Shown here one piece after another: positions 1 through 6,639 of a stretch of 25,527 nucleotides of DNA; within the stretch, counting starts at the first letter, position 1, and the number at the start of each line of letters is the position of its first letter. The notes below the pieces were generated by a model that was given only the letters and a program-made list of their open reading frames with translations, was not told the origin of the DNA and did not search any database. A program made the translations under genes and the position numbers. The stretch is from a virus: the IMG/VR virus record IMGVR_UViG_3300025671_000464, positions 1-25,527 of that record; one strand, written 5' to 3'.

Positions 1-2224
1 TCATTCTGCCGACGGTAAACGAAGAAAGCGAACCAATGTCAAGACCTGAAGTATTAAGTAGATAACCGTCATTCGACCCATCAAACTCAACCGCAGGCTT
101 CCCGTTCTCCGTCACCACGCCCGTCGTGCCGTCGTAAATCTTCGGCATACTCGCCGTCGTCGTTTGCGCCGCGTCGTTCGTGTTGCCTGATTGGTCGTAC
201 CACTTCGATACGAACCCGTCGTTACTTCCGCAATGCGTAGCTAAAGCCGTAGTGTCAAGCTCCCCATCTGCAAATCCGATGTCAGCATACGAAGTGCCGT
301 TGTAAACTTCGACCGCATCGCCTGAGTAGGTGCTGGATAGTAAACGCAAGGAATAAGCCGCCGCCGAGCCTGTGTATGTGTCAAGTAATAACGTAGCTGG
401 CGCAACATCCTCCCACGTTTGTTTCAGGCTTATCGGTACAGTGCCGCCTGTGCGTGCTTTGAGGTATGCCAATAGCGTCGCCTTTGCCGTAGCGTATGCC
501 GTGTCGTCGGCGATGTCAGCGAACTGCGTCCAATCACCTGACGTGTCGGGGTCAGCCTGCGCTTTCTCAGCGTACCACAACTTGCGCCGAATCACATTGC
601 CCGCGCTTGGCGTGTCGCTTGATGCTGATTCGCTTAAGCCGTCGCCGTCAGCTTGCGCCGTATAGTACAGCTCGACCGTTTCCGTAGCGCCTGAACGTAG
701 CGTGCCCGCTTCCGTATCGTACCGCTGATGGTACTGCACGTCAACGGCAATGTCAGCCCACTCTACGTCGTAATCCGTCCCCGTGCTTTTCACGAGGGCT
801 TGCCCCGTCGTACCTCCTGCAATGAGAGAAACCTTCGCGTTGTTTGCTGTAATGTCGTCAGCTTGTTGGGTGGTTATGCCAACCTTTGCCGTGTTTGCTG
901 CTACGTCGGTATTGTTTGATACCTCGGTGTCAAAGTCGCTGATCGTACTCGCCGCCTGCGTTCCTGTGTGGTTTGCTCGGTCAAGTAAAAAAGCGTCCGT
1001 TTCGTTCGCAGTTGCAGAGGGAGCAACACCCTCCAATTTCGTGCGTTCATCATCGGTAATAATCGCACCGCTGCCCGCGCTCGTTACATCCGTCAAATCA
1101 GTAACGCTGGTGGGTATGTCCTCCGCTCGACCTAAAACGCCGCTTGTACTTGGTAATATGATTGTGGTGTCTTGCGTAGCGCCTGAGTTGGGGCGTATCC
1201 ATTGAGTAAAATTGCCGTACTCGAATTTAAAGTAAGTGCCAAACTTTACAAGTAGGTCAGCTACATTGGCCGTGCTTGATCCGTCCAAATGCAGCGCAGT
1301 AAACGCTGTGTCACCATCCGCGTCAGTCGCTACAACAAACTCAATATCACCGGGTGACGTTTCGGTCAACACGACCTTGGTTTTCCCTGTCTGTACGGTT
1401 GCCTTCGTTTGCTCTAGCTTTAACTCGCTCTCCGTGCCTGCGCCGTTTTTGACCGTTGTCTCTAAGCCTTTTCTAAACTCATCGAAGAGAGCAGTTGTGC
1501 GACCGTCTTTTACCCAACGCTGCAGACCGTCGTCCCATCGGATACTTTGACCCTCGAACGGGTTGGTAATTTGTACGTCGTCTAAAGCCACTAGCGTCGA
1601 AGCTCCGCCCGTATCTAAAGTAACTACGCCGTCTCCATCGTCCGTAAGTGTGCCGTTGGTTACTTTGATTGTGCGCACCGAAAGAACGTCCGTAGATCCG
1701 TCCTGCGTCAACATTCGGAGGATGCCCCTTCGCGCGTATGCTACTTCGTCTCCACCTTCGGGGCTTACCCCGTCGATAGGTGCGTTACAAGCGTCCCACT
1801 CGTAAGGGATCGCCACGGACAAATCCAAGAGAACGCCGGAGAGTACGTTCTTCGTCTCTTCCTCCAGGGGTGTAGTCGTGGCGTTTACTACTTCATAATC
1901 CTGAGCAAAGAGGAAGATGTTCCCGCCGTTTTTAATGTCCGCAATAATATCCTCTGCGCATTGCTCCGCATCGCTAACCACCTCCTTTTGACGGTCGGTC
2001 TTCTTCGTCTTATCGGCTGGCACGTCGAGGATATATACCTCGAGGTTATAGGTCTTCGTTCCTGCGTCGTATGTAGCTCCCGTATATACGAGATGCATAA
2101 GCGGAAACGAAGTAAACTTCGAGAGGTCTACGTCATCGGGTGACCCAAACGAAAACGACTTCACAAAGAAGTGCGCATCCGCAAATACCTTGAACCTTTC
2201 GACTATGTTATTGAACGTGATCAT
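1..2224 (-). CDS. Tail fibre / receptor-binding protein, 3' end beyond the left edge
   Basis: The frame is open without a stop from an ATG at 2224 to base 1, giving about 741 residues with the C-terminus missing. Residues 1 to about 150 (MITFNNIVERFKVFADAHFF...) look like a neck or tail-completion-type domain that Bacteroidota phages often carry as a separate gene. Residues about 395-470 are fibre-like: a LEGVAPSATANETD stretch, then HTGTQAASTISDFD and an Asn/Thr/Ala heptad region (NTDVAANTAKV) likely to form a trimeric coiled coil. From about residue 620 comes a beta-sandwich domain (AYSLRLLSSTYSGDA, YADIGF, ELDTTAL, KWYDQSGNTNDA, KPAVEFDGSNDGYLL). That pattern resembles the arabinofuranosidase-B (GH54-type) catalytic fold and LamG-like phage fibre tips. 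Host surface glycan binding or cleavage is inferred. The start overlaps the frameshifted end of the upstream tail-chaperone gene by 17 bases. Confidence 0.85.
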   Translation of the reverse strand, partial: MITFNNIVERFKVFADAHFFVKSFSFGSPDDVDLSKFTSFPLMHLVYTGATYDAGTKTYNLEVYILDVPADKTKKTDRQKEVVSDAEQCAEDIIADIKNGGNIFLFAQDYEVVNATTTPLEEETKNVLSGVLLDLSVAIPYEWDACNAPIDGVSPEGGDEVAYARRGILRMLTQDGSTDVLSVRTIKVTNGTLTDDGDGVVTLDTGGASTLVALDDVQITNPFEGQSIRWDDGLQRWVKDGRTTALFDEFRKGLETTVKNGAGTESELKLEQTKATVQTGKTKVVLTETSPGDIEFVVATDADGDTAFTALHLDGSSTANVADLLVKFGTYFKFEYGNFTQWIRPNSGATQDTTIILPSTSGVLGRAEDIPTSVTDLTDVTSAGSGAIITDDERTKLEGVAPSATANETDAFLLDRANHTGTQAASTISDFDTEVSNNTDVAANTAKVGITTQQADDITANNAKVSLIAGGTTGQALVKSTGTDYDVEWADIAVDVQYHQRYDTEAGTLRSGATETVELYYTAQADGDGLSESASSDTPSAGNVIRRKLWYAEKAQADPDTSGDWTQFADIADDTAYATAKATLLAYLKARTGGTVPISLKQTWEDVAPATLLLDTYTGSAAAYSLRLLSSTYSGDAVEVYNGTSYADIGFADGELDTTALATHCGSNDGFVSKWYDQSGNTNDAAQTTTASMPKIYDGTTGVVTENGKPAVEFDGSNDGYLLNTSGLDIGSLSSFTVGRM

Positions 2225-2348
2225 GTGCGAGCTTGTCTTTTAAATAGCTGAGATGTTGGAAGACGACTTGAATAGGGAGTTCCGTAACCTTGTCCATCTT
2301 GAGGAGGTCTTCTCCTGCGAGGGCGTGGAGGACGTGATACCACCCCCA
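2208..2348 (-). CDS. C-terminal part of tail chaperone made by -1 frameshift
   Basis: In the -1 frame relative to the gene starting at 2893, the sequence after a run of five A and five G encodes 46 residues that read like real protein: WGWYHVLHALAGEDLLKMDK, then VTELPIQVVFQHLSYLKDKL, ending AHDHVQ. A fused product would be about 228 residues. The Trp/Tyr-rich start followed by an amphipathic helix with TELP resembles the C-terminal extension of tail chaperone fusion proteins. No good independent start explains this segment, because an ATG at 2432 in this frame would give a 5' part without protein character. Its stop overlaps the fibre start. Confidence 0.6.
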   Translation of the reverse strand, partial: WGWYHVLHALAGEDLLKMDKVTELPIQVVFQHLSYLKDKLAHDHVQ

Positions 2349-2893
2349 TTTTTCGCCGACCGGATCGCTGCCTCCGCTACCTCCAGTAAAGAGGACTTCA
2401 TATCGAGCAGCAGTTCGTTTCTGGTAGTCCAAAAAAAAAGCAACGTACCGGATACGAGGTCTGCGGGCATCTCTTCAAATATCGAAGCGTCTTCTTTGGC
2501 GGTGTATTTCTTTACCTCGTATTTCTCCCCGAGTTCGTAGGTTACTTCCCGGAAGAGAACCGACATTACTTTGTGCGCGTTCTTCCAAAAGTCCTCGAGG
2601 TAGTTTTCCAGGTCGATCCATTCGCCCGCCGTGAAAGCATCCCAATCGGGAACGAATCCGAATCGTTTTCCGTCCATCTCAACCACTTTCTCGAAGCGTG
2701 CGGTCTCTTGGGTAAGGAGTTGGTCTATATGCGCTCCTGCGGCTTCTATGAGCTTCTGCGGCATGGTACGCAGTTTGTCCACGCTCTTGCCCGTGCAAGC
2801 GGAGATCCGTTCGAGTTGGTTCTCGCTTGTCATCATTACTTGCAGTTCCCCGAGCGTGAGGTCTGACCATCGGTGAGGGAGGCGTAATTCCAT
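2240..2893 (-). CDS. Probable tail assembly chaperone, zero-frame product
   Basis: This 217-residue protein (MELRLPHRWSDLTLGELQVM) has a convincing globular part up to about residue 182, including FGFVPDWDAFTAGEWIDL and the FWKNAHKVMSVLFREV segment. I associate that pattern with Bacteroidota phage tail assembly chaperones. The last 35 residues (GGGITSSTPSQEKTSSRW...) are Ser/Thr-rich and do not look like a folded end. In the -1 frame the same stretch encodes a far better C-terminus, so this is probably the short product of a lambda G/GT-style pair. The start ATG has an A-rich leader (TTTAAACG). The gene lies between terL and the fibre rather than next to the tape measure, which is unusual. 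The family assignment is from memory and moderately sure. Confidence 0.7.
   Translation of the reverse strand: MELRLPHRWSDLTLGELQVMMTSENQLERISACTGKSVDKLRTMPQKLIEAAGAHIDQLLTQETARFEKVVEMDGKRFGFVPDWDAFTAGEWIDLENYLEDFWKNAHKVMSVLFREVTYELGEKYEVKKYTAKEDASIFEEMPADLVSGTLLFFWTTRNELLLDMKSSLLEVAEAAIRSAKNGGGITSSTPSQEKTSSRWTRLRNSLFKSSSNISAI
2343..2353 (-). other. Candidate frameshift (slippage) site
   Basis: On the minus strand the zero-frame codons read GCG AAA AAT GGG GGT, and the downstream product needs a -1 shift. The site is a run of five A, one T and five G. It is not a perfect X XXY YYZ heptamer: a slip on G AAA AAT or T GGG GGT leaves a first-position mismatch in the P site. Insertion of one base by polymerase slippage on A5 or G5 would give the same frame change. 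Which mechanism applies cannot be told from sequence. Confidence 0.45.
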
Positions 2894-2937
2894 CGTTTAA
2901 ATAACTTGGTTTGTTCGGTTTCCTTATCCCTTACGAA

Positions 2938-3000
2938 ACGGGTTTGCGTGAATCGTGCGTGGAATTTGCGTGTTTACGGGAATTTTACGGGTCGCCCGTA
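2938..3000. repeat. 11-bp phased repeat array between terL and tail chaperone
   Basis: This lies in the 109-base gap between two minus-strand genes, one of the two longest gaps in the window. On the plus strand TGCGTG starts at 2945, 2956 and 2967, exactly 11 bases apart. TTTACGGG starts at 2973 and 2984, again 11 apart, and another ACGGG lies at 2938. A perfect 6-bp inverted repeat with a 3-base loop (TACGGG-tcg-CCCGTA) closes the array at 2986-3000. No terminator-like T tract follows on the coding strand. A protein-binding array on one face of the helix is plausible. A packaging site (pac/cos), a late-gene operator or an accessory origin could all explain it. Confidence 0.55.
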
Positions 3001-3002
3001 TT

Positions 3003-4151
3003 TTACCCGATTGCGTAGCTCCCGAAGTTCGGGTTGGTTTGGTTGAAGGTAATCGCATACCGCATAGCGTCGATAGCGTGGTTAAATTGGTCTACGGGTT
3101 CATTCAGTTGCTTGCCGTTCTTATCCTCCTTCCATTTGTAGTTGCGAAGCTCTTTGATAAGGTTCACACTCCGCGCCGTGACAAGTAGCGGGCGCGAATG
3201 GAGGAACTGGATTCCGCTTCTAACCGAATCGCGTCCCTTTCTTGCTCCGTGAGTATTGAATCCGTGGCCGTGTATCTCGTCGATGCTCTTTGGTTCAGCG
3301 GAGTCACACACGACAACATCCGATCTATCGACGTTATTATCTCGGAGCATTTGTGCGATATTGCTATTAGTGAGGCGCGTTGCGTAGCAGAGTTCGTCGA
3401 CTGCGAAGCCGTGGCCGTCGGTGTATACTCTGACGATCGCGGTGGGGTCGTTCGTATATCCGAAGTCGAGCCCGATGTTGAGGAGTTTAAATTCATTTGG
3501 TATTTGGTCTATTTCTTTCCAATGGGTGAAGATGGTTGCCCGGCTTGTTCCTCGCTCTCCGAGTCCGTACACCCTCCAGAAGTTTTCATCTGCTTCTTTG
3601 AAGCGTTCAATCTCCAGGAGTACACTTTGCGGGAGGAAGGGGTTATCCTTGTACGTCGTTTTAAAGAAGTCGCAGTCATCGCGGTTTGGTAAGTCGTAAA
3701 GCCAATGGAATTCGTCGGAGGGGTTGAAATCGACAATGATTCTCCCCGTGGTTCTTAGGATAAGTTGCCGCCAATCTTCGAGGGTTATCTCGTTGGCCTC
3801 GTTGATAAAGAGAACATCGCGCTTTCGCCCTCGCACCTTCTGCGGTTGATCCACCGAAATAAACTCCACGAGGTTTCCCCATAGCTGGTAGGTGGCTTCC
3901 GATTTGTTGTGAAGCTCGACGTTATACACGTCCTCATTTTCGAGTATCTCGAAGAAGTCCCGCATGGCTGTAGCACGGAGGGCGGGGAATGTCTTCCGGC
4001 AAATGGTTACTACGAGGCCGGAGTTCTTGTGGCATAGCTCTATGAGGCTTTGAAGTATCGAATACGTCTTGCCGGATCGCGTCCCGCCTTGGTGTACCTG
4101 GATGCGCTTCTTTGAGTTCCTTACGTGGTAATATGTGGCGGGTAGTTTCAA
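3003..4151 (-). CDS. terL: Terminase large subunit (ATPase and nuclease)
   Basis: This is the packaging motor that cuts concatemeric DNA and pumps it through the portal. The 382-residue protein has Walker A GGTRSGKT at 22-29, Walker B DVLFINEAN at 112-120, and a C-terminal RNase-H-like nuclease. The likely metal ligands are D229 in LDFGYTNDP, D283 in CDSAEPK and D361 in NHAIDAMRY. Length is normal for the PBSX/phage terminase family. The start is a TTG: the frame has a stop 17 codons upstream and no ATG before residue 62, and KLPATYY matches where family members begin. The TTG overlaps the stop of a 45-codon ORF as TTGA, which points to translational coupling. The call is firm and the start is probable. 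Confidence 0.95.
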   Translation of the reverse strand: MKLPATYYHVRNSKKRIQVHQGGTRSGKTYSILQSLIELCHKNSGLVVTICRKTFPALRATAMRDFFEILENEDVYNVELHNKSEATYQLWGNLVEFISVDQPQKVRGRKRDVLFINEANEITLEDWRQLILRTTGRIIVDFNPSDEFHWLYDLPNRDDCDFFKTTYKDNPFLPQSVLLEIERFKEADENFWRVYGLGERGTSRATIFTHWKEIDQIPNEFKLLNIGLDFGYTNDPTAIVRVYTDGHGFAVDELCYATRLTNSNIAQMLRDNNVDRSDVVVCDSAEPKSIDEIHGHGFNTHGARKGRDSVRSGIQFLHSRPLLVTARSVNLIKELRNYKWKEDKNGKQLNEPVDQFNHAIDAMRYAITFNQTNPNFGSYAIG

Positions 4152-4285
4152 TACGGCCTCGGGTACTTTCTTCCGTGTTCCTTCTCCCGGCGCTGAATCT
4201 CAAGTTCAACCGTCTTCTTTTCTTCGCCTTGACTCTTGCGGAGGAGTCCTAATAAACCGGGGATGCTGTATGCGTGTAGTTTCAT
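4148..4285 (-). CDS. Small 45-residue ORF coupled to terL
   Basis: An ATG at 4285 with an A-rich leader (CAAACAACG) opens a frame starting MKLHAYSIPGLLGLL and ending in a charged stretch (ELEIQRREKEHGRKYPRPY). Its TGA overlaps the terL TTG start. It fills the otherwise empty gap between terS and terL and follows a TATATTTG promoter-like element. I do not recognise it. It could be a leader peptide whose translation delivers ribosomes to the weak terL start, or a small packaging accessory protein. Confidence 0.5.
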   Translation of the reverse strand: MKLHAYSIPGLLGLLRKSQGEEKKTVELEIQRREKEHGRKYPRPY

Positions 4286-4300
4286 CGTTGTTTGTTTCCC

Positions 4301-4308
4301 CAAATATA
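4301..4308 (-). promoter_or_regulatory. Candidate Bacteroidota -7 element upstream of terL
   Basis: The minus strand reads TATATTTG, a full match to the TAnnTTTG -7 box, about 16 bases before the ATG at 4285. The expected TTTG -33 box is poor: only GTTG is found, with a 16-base spacer. It lies just downstream of the terS stop. It could give terL and the downstream tail genes their own transcript with a very short leader. The match is to one box only, so this is tentative. Confidence 0.35.
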
Positions 4309-4312
4309 AAAA

Positions 4313-4660
4313 TTATTTTTCATCCAACCACGAGAGGGGCTTTTTCTCTTGTACCTCTATCTCTTGCCGTTCTATGTATCCGCGCTTCTTGCCTTTGGTC
4401 TTTAGAAAGAAGATGGTAGCTGCGGGGTTGCCTTCTTTTACGAGCTTGTAGAGGTGGCTTTCTGCGAAGTCGAGAACGCCGTCCTGGATGGAGTTTACCG
4501 CGCTCTTATATTCTTCGTCTGCCTTGAGCCATGCGTAATGGGTGGAGCGGTCGATACCTACCATCTTCGCAGCGGTCGATACGATACCGAGTGACTTCTC
4601 CAAGGCTTCCAACATAGCCTCTTTTTTGGTGTTGGATTTGTTGTGTTTTACGGCTTCCAT
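4313..4660 (-). CDS. terS: Terminase small subunit
   Basis: This is the DNA-recognition subunit of the packaging terminase. The 115-residue protein has an N-terminal helix-turn-helix (GIVSTAAKMVGIDRSTHYAW, about 25-44) and then an oligomerisation region with NPAATIFFLKTKGKKRGYIE, a signature of small-terminase families seen with PBSX-like large subunits. It directly precedes terL in transcription. The start overlaps the end of the methyltransferase gene by 13 bases. The C-terminus is charged (KKPLSWLDEK), as expected for the part that contacts TerL. Confidence 0.88.
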   Translation of the reverse strand: MEAVKHNKSNTKKEAMLEALEKSLGIVSTAAKMVGIDRSTHYAWLKADEEYKSAVNSIQDGVLDFAESHLYKLVKEGNPAATIFFLKTKGKKRGYIERQEIEVQEKKPLSWLDEK

Positions 4661-5775
4661 AGCTCCGCCTTTTTACCTGTGAAGTCCTCCCATCGTTTTA
4701 CGATAACATCGCAATATTTAGGATCTAATTCCATTCCGTAGCATTTGCGCGCTGTTTTCTCCGCTGCTATTAGAGTTGTACCCGAACCGAGAAAGGGGTC
4801 GACCACTATCCCCTCCGTCCATTGAATTACCTCTTCCAAAAGCTCCACGGGTTTCTGTGTAGGGTGTAGGTTGTTTCCAGTGCGGTCGTGTTGCACCACG
4901 TCCGTTGGTCTTTTGTTCGGCCATTTATGGTTTTTGCCTGCATAAAAAGCGCAGACCTCGGTTTGTCTTGCGTGTTCGTGTTCTAAGTCGCCCATAGACC
5001 AGTTATTTTTCACCCACGTTATTACGCTTTTTGGGTGCGGTATACTTCCTAAATTATCCCATCTACACCAAACGTATCGGGCAAAGTTTACTGGCCATGA
5101 GCACGCAGTGTGAAGGCATTTATCGTCCCCGTCATTTTCAATTACGCGATGCTTATCTTTTCTATGATTGCTCTGAAAAGCCATGCCGTAAGGGGGGTCT
5201 GTAACAAGTGAATCCGCCTTCTCTCCGTTCATTAGCTTCTCCACGTCCTCCGCTTTTGTAGAGTCCCCACAAAGCAAACGATGCTCCCCCAAGATATACA
5301 AGTCTCCGAGTTTGGTCTTCGGTTCTTCCGGTACTTCGGGTACTTCGTCGGGATCGGTGAGGCCTTCGGTCGGTTCTTCGTCCGGAGTCCAAACGTCAAG
5401 CCCCCATTCTTCTAACTCCACAGCATCCCATTCGTTCGCTAGAATATCCCAATCCCATTCCCCGAATCCGACGTTATCTTTTACAATAAACTCCTTCGCC
5501 TTGCTTTCTTCCCACGAAGCGACGTAAACAGGTGCCTCGGTCAATCCTGCGGCCTTGCAAGCCTTCAGGCGCATATTACCCCCGAGTACAATCATATCGG
5601 GGTTTACGACTATGGGCCGCGCTTCGAGCATCTCCGGGAAGGTCTGAATGCTTCGAACCAGTTTCTCGAACTTGTCCTCTTTAATTGTCCGAGGGTTGTT
5701 CGGGTTCTCCCGGATCTCCGAGAGCTTCGTGCGCTTGAACGATAACGGCCTCGAGGGTGTGGAGGAATTCGGCAT
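4648..5775 (-). CDS. ParB-like / DNA methyltransferase fusion
   Basis: This 375-residue protein has two parts. The ParB/Srx-like N-terminal domain (LSFKRTKLSEIRENPNNPRT, 11-30; VLGGNMRLKACKAAGL, 63-78) is joined by an acidic Pro/Glu linker (about 130-155) to an amino-DNA methyltransferase. Motif IV is DPPYG at 193-197 and the SAM-binding motif I is DPFLGSGTT at 326-334, so IV precedes I, the beta-type order. It should methylate adenine N6 or cytosine N4 in a short recognition site. No restriction partner is nearby, so it is an orphan enzyme, likely protecting phage DNA or marking it for packaging. The gene sits directly before terS. Its start overlaps the preceding small ORF by 95 bases, but no later ATG would keep the ParB domain. 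Confidence 0.92.
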   Translation of the reverse strand: MPNSSTPSRPLSFKRTKLSEIRENPNNPRTIKEDKFEKLVRSIQTFPEMLEARPIVVNPDMIVLGGNMRLKACKAAGLTEAPVYVASWEESKAKEFIVKDNVGFGEWDWDILANEWDAVELEEWGLDVWTPDEEPTEGLTDPDEVPEVPEEPKTKLGDLYILGEHRLLCGDSTKAEDVEKLMNGEKADSLVTDPPYGMAFQSNHRKDKHRVIENDGDDKCLHTACSWPVNFARYVWCRWDNLGSIPHPKSVITWVKNNWSMGDLEHEHARQTEVCAFYAGKNHKWPNKRPTDVVQHDRTGNNLHPTQKPVELLEEVIQWTEGIVVDPFLGSGTTLIAAEKTARKCYGMELDPKYCDVIVKRWEDFTGKKAELWKP

Positions 5776-5902
5776 TATGTACGGCTAAAGTTAAGAGGAG
5801 GGTTGCGGGGTCTTGCCCTACGTGTAAACGCACTACTTCGGCGTTCTCCGTAATAAGTAGAAAGTTCTTTGCGTGGAGGAGGGCTTTACGTGCGTTTCTC
5901 AT
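5681..5902 (-). CDS. Small hypothetical protein, 73 residues
   Basis: The ATG overlaps the preceding gene's stop as ATGA, and the frame is the only one covering 5776-5898. The protein (MRNARKALLHAKNFLLITEN...) is mostly helical by eye with a hydrophobic middle (TLLLTLAVHNAEFLHTLEAV) and an acidic Pro-rich tail. Its last third overlaps the methyltransferase start in another frame. I do not recognise a family. The tight coupling supports it as a gene. The long overlap is the main reason for doubt. Confidence 0.5.
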   Translation of the reverse strand: MRNARKALLHAKNFLLITENAEVVRLHVGQDPATLLLTLAVHNAEFLHTLEAVIVQAHEALGDPGEPEQPSDN

Positions 5903-6123
5903 GGGTGCAATATACGGCCTTCAACATCTCGTGCAATGGTTTCGAGCCATTCGCGGTCGTAGTGGGTCATATTGTGTTCCCTTCGGTGCAGCATCCGGAG
6001 TCCTGCCGTTTGTCCGATCGTGTCGAAGTATTGCTTCTCTTCGAACTTCTCTTTCTTGGGTTGCTTCATGAACTCGCGGATGTTGTGCGCAATCTCTGCG
6101 CGTTCTTCTTTGGTGTAGCTCAT
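5899..6123 (-). CDS. Small hypothetical protein, 74 residues
   Basis: I place the start at the ATG at 6123 (MSYTKEERAEIAHNIREFMK) because it overlaps the stop of the preceding 49-residue gene as ATGA. A longer version from 6156 would add 11 residues of poor character. The protein is charged and helical (KKEKFEEKQYFDTIGQTAGL) with no membrane segment. No family is recognised. It belongs to a run of small genes joined by 4-base overlaps between the Cys-rich gene and the methyltransferase. Confidence 0.6.
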   Translation of the reverse strand: MSYTKEERAEIAHNIREFMKQPKKEKFEEKQYFDTIGQTAGLRMLHRREHNMTHYDREWLETIARDVEGRILHP

Positions 6124-6269
6124 TGCCCCGTTTCTTCTTTCCAAATGATGGAACAAACTGCAATGCGTTGCTCTGCATCGGGAAACTCCCGCTTTGTAAT
6201 TACGTGGTTAATACAGCGGTGCATGAATTGGTAGCGGTTTTCGCTTTTTTCAGGTTTTGGGAGTGGCAT
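6120..6269 (-). CDS. Short conserved phage protein of the MPLPxP type, 49 residues
   Basis: The frame begins MPLPKPEKSENRYQFMHRC and contains KREFPDAEQRIAVCSIIW near its end. Short proteins of the form MPLPxPxxxExxxxFxxRC...EFPxxxQRxAVCxxxW recur in phage genomes, alone or as parts of head proteins, which supports this as a real gene. The start overlaps the preceding gene by 20 bases and the stop overlaps the next gene as ATGA. Two conserved Cys and one His could bind a metal. The role is unknown. Confidence 0.72.
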   Translation of the reverse strand: MPLPKPEKSENRYQFMHRCINHVITKREFPDAEQRIAVCSIIWKEETGQ

Positions 6270-6639
6270 CTTTCAATAGTTGTTTTAGTTCGTTAAACAT
6301 CCTCCGGTTACACGAGGAGCATTGCGAAGCTTGCGTATTCGTTCCGGTGGCTTTTGAGTACAGTTCGGCGAGGTCGCCGTTCGTAGCGTCTTTAGGGTTC
6401 TCGATTAGTTCGCGGATCTTGTCCAGGAGTTCCGCGTTTATCTCTGCCTCCCATTTATCCAATGGGCACGAGGCTACCTTTAACCGTGTCTTCGTGGGCA
6501 TATGGCAGCCGCAGAGTTTGGAGTCGGTGAAGGCTTCGGTTACGAGAGGGCCGCAACTCTTCGTGGATTGTACGAAGTGTTCGCAGCCTTGACAAATGGC
6601 GAGGCGGTCACTCCTTTTCTGTCCGGTTACGAAGAACAT
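6250..6639 (-). CDS. Cys-rich, probable zinc-binding protein
   Basis: This 129-residue protein has C16-x2-C19 (RLAICQGCEHF), C29, the cluster C43-G-C45-H46 (KLCGCHMPTK), C58 (ASCPLDKW) and a second pair C107-x2-C110 (QCSSCNRR). The N-terminal arrangement matches a small phage family I have seen in Bacteroidota phages that ends its conserved part with CPxxxW. Two zinc-ribbon-like sites are likely. It lies directly downstream of the sigma-like gene with a 32-base overlap, so a role in transcription or DNA binding is possible but not shown. Confidence 0.7.
   Translation of the reverse strand: MFFVTGQKRSDRLAICQGCEHFVQSTKSCGPLVTEAFTDSKLCGCHMPTKTRLKVASCPLDKWEAEINAELLDKIRELIENPKDATNGDLAELYSKATGTNTQASQCSSCNRRMFNELKQLLKDATPKT

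Noticed and set aside
1-127. The end repeat as a direct terminal repeat showing a circular genome
   Set aside because: The matching copy is at 25211-25337, not at the right end. Joining 25527 to 1 keeps the frame open, but it would restart the tip domain in the middle of a strand, and an open frame has a one-in-three chance.
372-1805. Several plus-strand frames of 80-140 residues at the left end
   Set aside because: The whole stretch is one open minus-strand fibre frame with recognisable fibre and lectin-like segments.
2986-3008. Hairpin after terL as a rho-independent terminator
   Set aside because: The stem is only 6 bp and the coding strand lacks a T tract after it; a TTTT follows only on the plus strand, where no gene ends.
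5921-6178. Minus-strand frame of 85 residues overlapping the small genes near 6 kb
   Set aside because: It is Arg/His-rich without structure, and the two neighbouring frames are joined by an ATGA overlap and include a recognisable short phage protein.
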